In this document: piece after piece, positions 10,214 to 20,718 of the stretch | Layout: every line of letters begins with the position of its first letter | Position numbering within the stretch: the stretch's first letter is position 1 | NCBI RefSeq assembly: GCF_024323335.1 | Contig: NC_066581.1 | Coordinates: forward strand, 460,371,197-460,435,196 | Length of the DNA: 64,000 nt | Reading direction: 5' to 3' | From: Lathyrus oleraceus | Lineage: Eukaryota; Streptophyta; Magnoliopsida; Fabales; Fabaceae | Program-made: the position numbers and the translations under genes | The notes under the pieces: model-generated | What the model saw: only the letters and a program-made list of their open reading frames with translations | The model's database searches: none | Told to the model about the DNA's origin: nothing

Positions 10214-11363
10214 GGATGGAAGTTGGAAACCTACGGGGACGCTTAATTTTTCTCTCGGAAGCCAGTTTTGAAGACCTTTTTCTCTCTGCAATTTTTCACG
10301 GCAATTCTATTTTGTCTTTTACTTTTCTTCAGCAACATTAATTTTCTTTTACTGTTTAGAGCTTTGATTTTCCCTATTTCCTTTTCGCTTTTCATTTAGC
10401 CAAAGTAGTAGTTTCCTACACTGGGGAACTACTACAATTTATTTAATTTAGTTTAAGCTATTATTTCGAAGAGGCGGAATCCTATCGACCTGTGGAGGAC
10501 TGCTTAAGTACTTCAAGATTTGCCATTCTATTAATCCAATTTCTAGGTTTTTATTCAATTGTTATTGCTTTACTATTATTGTAATCATGTTTGCTTTATT
10601 GTTGATCTGTTTATGTTTGTCTGTGTTTGCATAGATTAACATGTCCGGCTAAATTACCGGTATCGGTATGTAACAATTTAATTAGACGGGATTTAATAAT
10701 AATTGGTGTAAAACTTCTTTTCTCAAACAATCTTTTTGGCTGTGGTTTTTAATTTAAATTTAATTAACTTTGTCACAAGACTGAGAAGCTATTTAATACG
10801 ATTTTTCCACGAGAGTGGGAAATTAACTAAGGTGAGAACCGACAATCGCGAGAGCGTGAGGGTCGAACTAGATAGTAAAAACTAGGCATTGATTTTAAAA
10901 ACAGCGAGAGCACTTTAAAAGCATTTAGAACTTATTTATTTTCAAAAAGTATTTTTAACTTCAAATGGGACAGCGAGAGCGTACATTCTGACTTAAAGGT
11001 ATAGTCCAAATCAACAATCACGAGAGTGTGAGATAAAGCCTTTTAAATAAGTATTTTCTACTCAAAGATATTTGGTACTTAAATTATACACCGGCGACTT
11101 ATCGAATCCCTGACGATTACTGTGTTGCATATTGATATCCTTCTATTAATATTTTCTTAAAACTTAACTTCCCTTAGATTTAATTTTCTTCAACCGAACT
11201 TCTAATAATCATTCCCTTAGCTAAACATAGTAACGTTGATAGAATTAGTTTGACCATCGGTCCTTGTGGGTTCGATATCTTTTAAAACTAAAACGATTGG
11301 ACTGTGCACTTGCAATCAGGTATTCGATAGACTATATTCTATATACAGTCACGAGACGTATCA

Positions 11364-14033
11364 TGTCAAATTTAGCTCTATGTCAAGAAATCGTAATTAG
11401 ACTTATGTAGAAGTCACAACTATCTTAGGTCGGGCAATAAAACTATAGGTGTTAATGCATGTTAGAGCTTTGGTACAAAGAACCAAACTCCTAAAACATA
11501 CCACACACTAAAAGAAAATGGGAAGTACCTATCTCAATCATACTTGTATTGATTCATCTGACACAAGGTTATTGATGAATCAATTAGCCTTTAGACATTA
11601 GAGATTTCATTGGTCAAATGAGGGAATGGGAAAGAATAGGGATGAAGATGAAGAGGGAGGGGAAGATAGAAACACAAATTGATCTTGAGAGGAATTTCAT
11701 CAAATCTAAACCATCCATTCATTTTGGGAGATGTAATGTGCATTTCATCAATCCCCTAAATCCAATGGTTTTGATCCAAGTCAAATCAACCATGACCAAG
11801 GCCCAACTAGAAAGTCAAACATCACAAGACCATAAAAATGGCTCAACAATATTTTAAAACATTTAATCAATTAAAAATCACATTAAAAATGAATTAAAGT
11901 ACATTTTAATTTGGTCAAAACCTAAAATCCCTTCAAAACACCAAATAAATGGCCAAGGGATTTATCCTAGGTCAAAGGACGTTAGACAAATTTTTTTACT
12001 ATTTTTAAAAGGTCTGGAGTATTTTTTAAATAATTAAAAATATACACAAAAACACTTAATTCATGAAAAATACTAAAACCAATCCAAAAAATAATTTTAA
12101 TTCAGAATATGGAAGAGAAAAATATTTTTTTTTTGTGAATTAAAAATGTATTTATTATGAATTAAACAAAATAACACAATTACATGAAAGATCAGAAAAT
12201 AAGGAAAATCATGGGCCTTCAGATCTCCCTCATTAATTGAGGTGGAAGGTATGATGGGCAAGCGTGCACGTGCCACAAACACCTCAGTCAACTGAACCAC
12301 ACACATGGTAATCAAAAGCAAGGGCTAGGATTAGAACATTTCAAATTAATTAAAAGGTTGAGAGAGTGCCAACGTACCACCAGAGCCCTAGCTCCGAGTC
12401 TTCCTCTCCGGTGGACCTCACCAGGCTGGTCCACCATAAACCTTCACCAAAATGAAAAACAAGGACATGGTTTTAAAGAAAGAATGCTCAAGAGTTCGAA
12501 TCTGACCTCAATTTTCTCCAATTCCATGTATATTGAAAGATACAGGAATTTGAATTTTGAGGATCATGAACTGAGTTGCTTCGATTTGACCTCAAAGCAA
12601 CTCAATTTTTTTTCCTACATTGGTAGGACTTCAACAAACCAACAATGAATCGAAATGGGTGAGAAATGAGGGAGAATCGAAGAAGAGAAGTTTCTGAAAT
12701 CTCACCTTCGGGGAGCTTCAAATCCACTTGATCTTGCTTCTAATTTGGCTTGGCTTGACTCTTGAAGCTTGTAGGAGATGATATTAATGAATAAAAAGCA
12801 TGGACTCTTAGTGTTTCAATTCTAAAATAGAATGAGAATTGAAACTCGATTTCTAACGTAATCCTCAAGATTATCCTTTCAATGGGGTTTGAGGAAGGAG
12901 TAGGTCGAAGCTTGGCCAAGATGATCCTTTTTTTGATCACCAAGGTCATGTATTTATAGCCATGTTCATTTCTCTTCACACACTTACAAACTTTGGCCAA
13001 AAATAGAAATTGAAGTGCATGCTGGCATGGGCGTGTGATAGGTTCATGAGATGATGTAATCAGGTCCAAAAACGATCATGAATGAAGCTGAAAGTCTAAC
13101 ATGACGTCATGTATTTGTAATTAAGCAGTGATCATGTGATTCATCCAAAGGGAACCATGAAGAGTAACCATGCACAAGTCATTCAAATATTGTCCAAATG
13201 AGATGATATTGGACTCTTTGGAAAGGTGACATCAAGGGGGACAACTTTCATGTTGGCCTCCTAAGTAGGGTATAGACAAAATGATCTATAATGTTTCACC
13301 ATAAAAAGTGAATTTCCAAGCAAAATGTAGCTCTTTATGTCAACATGAAAGTTGTTTGGAATGTCACAAGTATTAATGTTTCTCTTGGAATAATTTTCAT
13401 ATGACAAACATTGTAGGAGATAGGGTCTAGGGAACCCCAGTTTTGACCAGTTGACTTTCTCTAGTTAACCACGTTGAACCTACTTGCAAACTTGAAGTTC
13501 TCTTGATCTTTGGGATACAGGTAGGATCATATATGTATAAGATGATGTGATATGAAGTATCCCTTGGAATAGTTGATGAAATGTTGAGGAAACTTGATGA
13601 GAAAGTTAGATAAGATACCCAGATGAATTAGGGCTTCCAAGGCAAACAAGCTTCAAACTCTTGATGATTTCTTGATCCAGATGATAAATAAAGAACATGG
13701 GGAGCAATATATGATGTCTAGACCCAATGTGAACCATCTCTTGATTGATCTCCTTGTGTTGAGGGTCTCACACCCTAGTTGTGAGGTTGATGAGGCATGG
13801 GCGAATGCACACACTACCTACAAAAGAAGTAAAGCTATACAGAGACATATTTTTGGTATTTTGGTTTGTAAACAAAGAAAAATAAAGTATGATACAATCA
13901 AATGTGCTTGGTGATCTCTCCAAATGCAAACCTAATGAATAAGGGGTAAGGAGGATGCCAAGGTGTGATCCCAAAGCCAATGCATATGATGAGATAGCAT
14001 GAGGGATCTTAGGGTCAAAATTGGGGTCTTACA
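11364..14033 (-). repeat. Ogre B 3' LTR, 5' portion
   Basis: Read on the minus strand it begins TGTAAGACCCCAATTTTGACCC at 14033, the same start as the C LTRs at 37355 and 62488. On the plus strand its left end begins TGTCAAATTTAGC at 11364, mid-LTR, where the Athila-like LTR interrupts it. The remaining 3' half of this LTR is not found on the other side. ORFs of 60-110 codons within it are not supported by the sister LTRs. Confidence 0.8.
12951..12958 (-). promoter_or_regulatory. TATA box of the Ogre B LTR
   Basis: On the minus strand GGCTATAAATAC. The same GCTATAAATA word occurs in the C 5' LTR at 60961-60970, so it is likely the Ogre promoter core. Confidence 0.55.
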
Positions 14034-14050
14034 GTTTCCCCTATTTAAGG
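14034..14050 (-). other. Polypurine tract of Ogre B
   Basis: On the minus strand CCTTAAATAGGGGAAAC directly precedes the LTR start TGTAAGACC. The C copy at 37356-37372 reads CCTTAAATAGGGGCATC. Confidence 0.7.
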
Positions 14051-16950
14051 ACATTCTAATTGAGGACGTGAAGGTTAAAATCTTCATATCAGCTCAGTAG
14101 AATGGACTTAAATAACAACATCTAGAAACAAATTTTGGTCCCTAAGAGACGTCATGATGCATATGATGTGGATGTTAAAATAATCTTTGTGGGGAATATA
14201 TTGCCATAAAGGAAAAGAATCCGGAAGAGAATGAAAGTTCAAAGGAGCACGGTGCATTCCATAAGGAAAACTCACTGAGGAGACAAAGACTCTAGGAAAA
14301 CTCACTACTGGAGACACGAGGGTTTTTTTACGAAAATAAATCAATGGAATGACTCGATCTGGTGATAAGGGAAATCTGCAAGGGATAGGAATATATCAGA
14401 ACAAAACTGAAATACTCAAACCAAATAGGGGATGGAGATTTCATTGTGGAAATACGCACTAAAACTCAACTGGGGAAGAATGAACTTCAACACAGTAGTA
14501 AAAGAGATATATTATCTATTACCGGTTACTGGGTAAAAGGATAATATACTTTGACAGAGGGATATCTGTTACCGGTTAGGGTAAGCATATTAAGGATGAC
14601 TCGTTGAGGAAAAAGAGGTGTATCCATTACCGGTTACTGGGTAAGAATAATCTACTGGGGAGTGAAATCAAATAGGATTTACAACAACCAGTTACTGGGA
14701 AGAAGACCAAAGAGAGAGTATCCGTCACTAGTTAATGTGAACATATCAAGGATAAACTCAAAGGAATAATATTCGTCATCGGTTAGGATGAACATATCAA
14801 GGATAAACCACCAAGGGAAAGAGGAAGAATATTTGTTACCTGTTAGGGTAAACATATCAAGGATTAACTGTTGGGGAGAAATAGGAATTACAACTACCGG
14901 CTACTTGGTAGAAGACCACAAAAATAGAGAGAATCCGTCACTGGTTAAAGTGAACATATCAAGGATTAACTCTAAGGGGAAAAGTAGGATTTATATCTAC
15001 TATTTACTAGGCAGAAGACCGCAAAGAGGAGAAAATTCATCACCGGTTAAAGTGAACATATCAAGGATAGACTCTCTGGGGAACAAAAGCAGGGATTACA
15101 ACTACCTTTTTACTAGGTAGAAAACCAAAAAGGAAGAATATTTGTCACCGGTTAGGATGAACATATCAAGGATAAACGTTACCGGGGAAACATGAAAACG
15201 AATCTGTTAGGAAACATAAAGGAAGTGGATTACATTTTATCGGGTATTGGGCAAAATTAATGTACTCAACATGAAGAAGAATATTACCAGTTACTGGATA
15301 GTAGACTCTCGGAGACCAAAAGATCTATCTAGGTAAAAACTAGAAAGAAATGGTCAAACAAGGACTCAACCCAGTGAGGATATAACTCAGGGGGAGTGGT
15401 TCCGTCCAGATAATTAACTGGGGAGGAAACTAAAATAACAATCATCCACGAGGAAATAAGTTAGTGGGGAACACGAAAGGTTAAACTCTTTCTTCTTAAG
15501 GGGCTAACACTCTATAATTGAAGGAGGACAGACACACCAAATCTGCATAGGAAATTAATATCACCAAAGCAGGGGATCAGAAGAAAAATCAATGCGATAG
15601 AATGCATAATGAAATATTTGATGCTGAGTTTATGCGTGAATATGCATGTATATGATTACGATTATGCTGACAAATAGCATAAAGGATACAAATAACAAAG
15701 ATTTGAATCATCACTACAATACTCGACTAATCTCCACAAGATGGAAACGCCAACTGGAGAAAATGCTAGGGATGAAAATAAATCATCTAGCTCCAAAATC
15801 TGCTTTGACTGGGCAAGTCATGGAGAAGATGCTTCCAATCAATCACGGCAAACTCTGAGGGGAGAAAGCGCTGCTAAAGGATAAATGACCAAACATGCCG
15901 AGGATAGAGAAGGATCTGCTCAGGATCCAAATTGTCAATATTGTGGGAATTTTAAGTCAACACCATGCTAAATAGGAGACAACCTTGCAAGGGACAAAGA
16001 ATCAATATTGCTCAGAACCAAACACTATCGCGAAAGAGGAAACTCTACCGGGGAATAAGAGATAAAACTCTAAATTAGGAAATGAGCCAATGTTGGGGAT
16101 ATTGTGACAAAGACCGTCACACTCCTAAATAATCATCAAATTCTTCTCGGAAATTGCGAAATAAACCAATTTCAAGGCAAAGATAACCGGATCTGACTCA
16201 CACAAAGGAGAAACTGTTGAAGTTATGCAACTCAATTAAAATGAAAATGGAAACCAAATAAAGGTTTCAGATCTACAGGGTCCAATCATTCGAATCACAA
16301 ACTGGGGGATACAAAACATGAACACCTCAGTCGGGGAATATGAATTTGCAAAGGGGACCAATCAATGGCTCAACTGGAGATGAGACCCGCAAACTCTACT
16401 AGGGATGATGAAATATTCTGGGAGAAACTCATCAACCAAGCTGGGGATAAATGACAAACTCTTGGGGAGGAAAAAATTACCAAACCAACTGCTCGGGGAA
16501 GACCAACAATGCTTCACACTTAAAGACTTACTTGTTCTTAGATTGTTGTTGACATTCCTTGCTGAAATCGATTATTCTTAAAGTGGCTGCTTTTATTATT
16601 TTAAGAAAAATAATTATTCATTGATTTATTTCAAAATTATCATTATAAAAATTCAATTTTTATTAGCAGAAGTAAATAAGAATAGAAATAATTGGATGAA
16701 AAGCTCAACTTTATTTAATAGAATGGTAGTCCGTAAATGACGGGACTCCATGGATCTTTACAAAGTTTGAGAATGGTAATTTACATGGAAAAGGGATACA
16801 TTGAATACAATGATCACTACTCTCCCTACTAATTTTGAAATCTATTCTGCTCGTCTTTGGTTGAGAAATGATGAACCAGAACCAAATGATCGCTCAAGGT
16901 TGTTTCTCAGATCAAGAATAACCGGATGCAGTTACTTACCATAATCTCTA
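14051..16950 (-). other. Ogre B 3' untranslated region
   Basis: Roughly 2.9 kb between the PPT and integrase, without a conserved ORF. The PPT-proximal part to about 14500 matches the same place in C (37373-37820). The middle carries the tandem repeats annotated separately. From about 15320 to 16560 it consists of degenerate short words such as ACTGGGGA, GGGGAAAC and GAAACTCT that recur irregularly. A 110-codon ORF at 14788-15120 is only a translation of the repeats. Confidence 0.65.
14500..15310 (-). repeat. Imperfect tandem repeats in Ogre B 3' region
   Basis: The word AACATATCAAGGAT recurs at about 14740, 14790, 14850, 14953, 15054 and 15160. The later spacings are close to 101-106 bp and the first two about 50-60 bp. 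Between them are ACCGGTTA(C/G) words followed by CTGGGTA, and 'agaagaccacaaag' words. Unit length is therefore about 100 bp with half-length variants. Ogre 3' regions are reported to carry variable tandem repeats that can seed satellite DNA. Confidence 0.75.
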
Positions 16951-17114
16951 ATTTTTGCCTAGATTACCCCAAGGTGGGGTACTCAATCTACCGTGATAAG
17001 TTTTTCTATTTTATGTCTCTAATTATTGCTTGGATCGCCCTTTCGGGTTCTCAATCCACCGAGACGCTCAATTTTTCCTAAGCCACCCTTTCAGGTTTTC
17101 AAATTAGCGAGCTC
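16951..17114 (-). repeat. Three-copy conserved repeat downstream of integrase (Ogre B)
   Basis: Three imperfect units of about 45-65 bp. Each begins (plus strand) TTTTTGCCT or TTGCTTGGA, runs through a CCC(T/A)TTTCGGGTT(T/C)TCAA core, and ends ACCG or AGCGAG. The same three units lie at the same place in C (40742-40895). In both copies the set sits right after the integrase stop, so it belongs to the element and is not chance. Confidence 0.7.
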
Positions 17115-17125
17115 TTTTTTTCTTT

Positions 17126-18211
17126 TTAGGCGAAGTATTTCTTGACTTCATCAGCATTCACAAGACTTGTGAACTCTTCACCATCCATAGTTGTAAGAAT
17201 CAATGCACCGCCTAAAAAGGCTCTTTTAACAACATACGGGCCTTCATAATTAGGAGTCCATTTGTCCCTAGCATCAGGTTTGAAAGATAAAATCTTCTTG
17301 AGCATGAGGTCACCTTCTCTGAACACACGAGGCTTGACCTTCTTATCAAAAGCTCTCTTCATTCTCTGTTGATATAAATGACCATGACACATGGCAGTTA
17401 ATCTCTTCTCTTCAATCAAATTCAATTGATCATATCTGGTCTGACACCATTCAGCTTCAGTCAACTTGGCTTCCATCAATACATGCAATGATGGGATATC
17501 AACCTCCACGGGGAGCACAACTTCCATGCCATAAACAAGAGAGAAAGGGGTTTCCCCTATTGAAGTGTGAATGGATCTACGGTACCCATGCAAAGCAAAT
17601 GTAATAATCAATGGATACACAATCTTGAAGTCTTTGCAAAGAGCTTCCACCATGTTATTGTTCAAGTTTGATCCATTATTAGTAATGATCTTACGTGGCA
17701 CACCATAACGACATATAATCTGATTCTTGATAAATCGGACCACCACCTGCTTGGTCACGTTCACGTATGATGCCGCTTCAACCCACTTTGTGAAGTAATC
17801 AATAGACACCAGAATAAAACGATGTCCGTTTGAAGCTTTAGGCTCAATCATACCAATCATATCAATTCCGCACATGGAGAAGGGACATGGAGAGGAAATT
17901 ACATTCAACAATGTCGGAGGAACATGAATCTTATCTGCATAAATTTGACACTTGTGGCATTTCTTCACAAGCTTGCAACAGTCAGATTCCATTGTCAGCC
18001 AATAGTAACTTGCTCTCAACATCTTTGTTGCCATAGCATGCCCATTGGAATGAGTACCAAAGGAACCTTCATGGACTTCAGTCATTAATAGGTCTGCTTC
18101 GTGTCTATCCACACATCTGAGCAAAACCATATCGAAGTTTCTCTTATAAAGCACATCACCATTCAGGAAGAAGTTGCCAGCAAATCTTCTCAAAGTCTTC
18201 GTATCTTTCAA
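17126..18211 (-). pseudogene. Ogre B integrase, catalytically dead
   Basis: Integrase joins element DNA to the host chromosome. The N-terminal His/Cys zinc region is visible (VHEGSFGTHSNGHAM ... CHKCQ), then GIDMIG with the first catalytic Asp. The second Asp is changed: IITNNGSN, where C has IITDNGYN. After CKDFKI the frame jumps to ALHGYRRS, so some 40 residues present in C, including the catalytic Glu, are missing. The C-terminal part (EGPYVVKRAF ... VKKYFA) is kept, with no chromodomain, as expected for the Tat clade. The open frame is long (361 codons) despite these losses. Confidence 0.85.
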
Positions 18212-18357
18212 AGATGCCCCAGACGGTTAAATCTGACTTTGAAGGAAAGATTTGATATCAAAATACCAAGGTTTTCACCTTTGGCTTCTTGAACAGTAAA
18301 TACATGAGCTGGCCTATCAAGACGCATCACAATCGAATTGGGAACTTCACTCCAAAA

Positions 18358-18741
18358 TTACACCACAATCATGGAAGCCAACGTTGCAAGAGCATCTGCC
18401 ATCCAGTTTTCATCTCGAGGGATATGATGAAATTCAACCTTTTTAAAGAAAGTTGAAATCCTCCTCGCATAATCTATATATGGTATCAAACCGGGTTGAT
18501 TCGTTTCGCATTCACCTTTGATCTGATTCACAAACAAAGTTGAATCTCTATAGACGTCAAGATATTTAATTCTGAGATCAATGGCCTCTTCGAGCCCCAT
18601 AATGCAAGCTTCATACTCAGCCATATTGTTTATACACTTAAAGGTCAATCTGGCTGTAAATGTAAAATGAGTGCCTTGAGGAGTAATAATCACTGCCTCA
18701 ATGCCCTTAGCATATGAATTAATAGCTCCATCAAATACCAT
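18358..18741 (-). pseudogene. Ogre B second (archaeal-type) RNase H
   Basis: A domain of about 127 residues between the retroviral-type RNase H and integrase. This extra RNase H is known for Tat-clade elements, and I name it from position and motifs: MVFDGA (first Asp), NNMAEYEA (Glu), VYRDSTLF (third Asp; C reads VYGDLTLV), and PRDENWMADALA (final Asp). All four acidic positions remain. The frame differs from the integrase frame downstream, and the upstream region to 18990 has scattered stops. It may have taken over RNA removal in this clade. Confidence 0.75.
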
Positions 18742-18993
18742 GCCCCAACGGGAACCAGGTTATGGCCCTTCTTTAAGCAATGGTTCATCACAATCTTTCA
18801 TCTTCAAGTACAAGATCTCTTCATCAGGAAAATCATACTTCACTGACTGATAATATTCAATCGGTTGGGGAGCCAAATGGTCAGCCAAGACACTACCTTT
18901 AACAACTTTCTAAGATTGGTATTCAATATTATACTTAGATAACAACATCTGCCAACAAGAAATTCTCCCAGTTAAAGCAGGCTTCTCAAAAAT

Positions 18994-19380
18994 CTACTTG
19001 ATTGGATCCATTTTGGATATCAACCAAGTAGTATGATTCAACATATATTGGCGCAGACGCTTAGCATCCCAAGCCAATGTGTAACATGTCTTTTCAAGCA
19101 TAGAATACCGAGTCTCACAGTCGGTGAACTTCTTACTAAGGTAGTAAATTGCGTATTCCCTCTTTCCATAATCATCTTTTTGTCCAAGAACACAACCCAT
19201 AATCTCTTCAAGCACGGACAAATACATGATCAACGGTCTTCCTTCAACAGGTGGAGACAAAATCGGAGGCTCAAGCAGATACTCTTTGAGTCTGTCAAAA
19301 GCTTTTTGGCAATCCTCGGTCCAATCACAGGACTGGTCTTTCCGAAGAAGCTTGAAAATTGGTCCACATGTGGCAGTCAT
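18994..19380 (-). pseudogene. Ogre B RT connection and first RNase H fragment
   Basis: The frame contains FKLLRKDQ ... CQKAFDRLKEYLLEPPIL ... GRPLIMYL, the usual thumb/connection and RNase H start of Ty3/gypsy RT, then YYLSKKFTDCETRYSMLEKTCYTLAWDAKRLRQYM. Family members have YLSKKFT.CE..Y...EK.C..L.WA.KRLR..M here, so the match is strong. It ends at a stop before the second RNase H, and the bridge 18742-18993 has no long open frame. This domain is deleted in C. Confidence 0.75.
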
Positions 19381-20467
19381 ATGCGATATAGTTCAAGCGG
19401 TCGAGAAAACCTCTGACTTGCTTCTCAATTTTGGGCACAAGCATCTCTTGTATTGCTTTGACCTTGGCAGGATCAACTTCAATACCCTTCTCACTGATAA
19501 TAAAGCCCAACCACTTACTAGAACGAACACCAAAAGTACACTTATTGGGATTCACGTAGAGTTTATACTTCCTCAAACATTGGAATAACTTCAATAAATT
19601 CTCAACATGCTCTTCTTCATCACTTGATTTAGAAATCCTATCATCAATATAAACTTCAATCTCTTTATGCATCATATCATGAAAAAGAATGGTCATAGCT
19701 CTCTGGTATGTTGCACCAACATCTTTAAACAGAAAGGCATCACTCTATAATAGAATGTTCCCCAAGGCGTAATGAATGTAGTCTTCTCCATATCATCAGG
19801 TGCCATCTTGATTTGATTGTAACTGGAAAATCCGCCCATAAAAGAAAAGACTTTGAATTTAGTTGTATTATCTACCAACATATCAATGTGTGGCAGAGGG
19901 AAATCATCTTTCTGACTAGCTTTGTTCAAATCTCTATAATCAACACACATGCGGACTTTTCCATCTTTCTTAGGAAAAGGCACAATATTGGCCACCCACT
20001 ATGGATACTCGGGGGTAACAAGAAAACCAACGTCAATCTGCTTCTACACTTCCTCCTTGATCTTCACTGCCATATCAGGATGCGTTCTTCTCAATTTCTG
20101 CTTGACCAGCGGACATTCTGGCTTCAACGGCAATCTATGTTCCACAATCTCAGAATCCGAACCAGACATGTCTTGATAGGACCAAGAAAACACGCCAGAA
20201 TACTCTTGAAGATGATCAATCAACCCCTTCTTAGCTTCTGGACACAATTGAGACCCAATCTTGACTTCCTTCACATCATCGGAATCCAAGTTAACTAATT
20301 CAATCTGCTCTTTGAACTGATGAATGCCTTTTTCCTCGTACTCAAGCAAACGAGATAATTCACCAGATACTTCTTCATCATCATTCTACTCCTCAGCTTC
20401 AAACACAGGGAAATCAAAGTTTAGAAAGGGAGTCAGATCATTGTATTCAATGGGTTTGAGAACCAAC
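19325..20467 (-). pseudogene. Ogre B reverse transcriptase, frameshifted
   Basis: RT copies element RNA into DNA. The N-terminal part (20044-20349) has FSWSYQDM ... HRLPLKPECP ... LRRTHPDMAVKIKEEV. After stops near 20046 and 20006 the palm follows in the same frame (19693-19995): FPKKDGKVRMCVDYRDLNKA, DDFPLPHIDMLVDNT, then FITPWGTFYYRVMPF. A frame change near 19695 leads to the catalytic YIDD at 19640-19651, KCTFGV and GFIISEKGIEVDP. All main motifs are present but spread over two frames, so no active enzyme is made. The spacer upstream (20468-20718) looks like an intron. Confidence 0.85.
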
Positions 20468-20718
20468 CTGCATAATGATTTGATATTTTGATTTTAGAGA
20501 AGTGGGGTGCAAACAAATATTATGCAGATGGAAGATTATTATTTATTCATGTTTTTTGTGATTACCATTTTCAGAAAAAGCAAAAAGTAAAAATAAAACA
20601 TCATAGATGTGGATGAATAAAATTGTATTTCATTGATGATAATCAGAAAAATACCCAACAATGTTCACTTCTCCCTTATGCATATGAGAAAGATTTTTTT
20701 AAAAAATAATAAAACAAA
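20468..20718 (-). other. Putative intron between gag-pro and pol, Ogre B
   Basis: About 250 bp of A/T-rich sequence between the stop of the gag-pro frame (20719-20721) and RT. On the minus strand it ends CATTATGCAG/GTTG, a good plant 3' splice site, before the frame leading to RT. C has the same layout (43381-43645) with the identical CATTATGCAG end. Partial splicing between gag-pro and pol has been reported for Ogre. The donor is not identified. Confidence 0.6.

Larger units (their letters stand above)
8230..11363 (+). mobile_element. Athila-like Ty3/gypsy element, 3' end
   Basis: This piece has a C-terminal coding fragment, a non-coding 3' region, a PPT and a full 3' LTR. The left end is an abrupt junction with Ogre A protease-proximal sequence near 8229. 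The right end is the LTR terminus GTATCA at 11363, followed directly by reverse-oriented Ogre LTR. Athila is suggested by the LTR start TGATAAC, the 'GAGGACAA...AAGTTTAGGGG' run into the PPT, and the long non-coding 3' region. The 5' LTR, gag and pol are missing, so no 5' target duplication can be read; TGTCA at 11364-11368 would be its right copy. Confidence 0.65.
9750..11363 (+). repeat. Athila-like 3' LTR (1614 bp)
   Basis: Starts TGATAACGCG and ends GACGTATCA, so the ends form a short imperfect inverted repeat. It contains a TATA box at 10207-10213 and a GC-rich TCACG repeat at 9992-10072. From about 10830 there is a series of 'gcgagagc' words (for example 10846, 10903, 10972, 11020). No partner LTR is in the window. 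Confidence 0.7.

Noticed and set aside
11618..11857. Possible small host gene between the Athila-like LTR and Ogre B
   Set aside because: The stretch aligns with Ogre LTR text of the other copies, so it is LTR sequence and not a host gene.
12358..13069. ORFs of 96 and 109 codons in the Ogre B LTR
   Set aside because: They are not conserved in the C or A LTRs and have no recognisable domain.
14788..15120. 110-codon ORF with a repeated VNISRI motif
   Set aside because: It is just the translation of the 3' region tandem repeat on the strand opposite to Ogre B, and has no counterpart ORF in C.
14500..15310. CRISPR-like array
   Set aside because: Repeats are imperfect and spacers are related to each other. 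The context is a plant retrotransposon 3' region.
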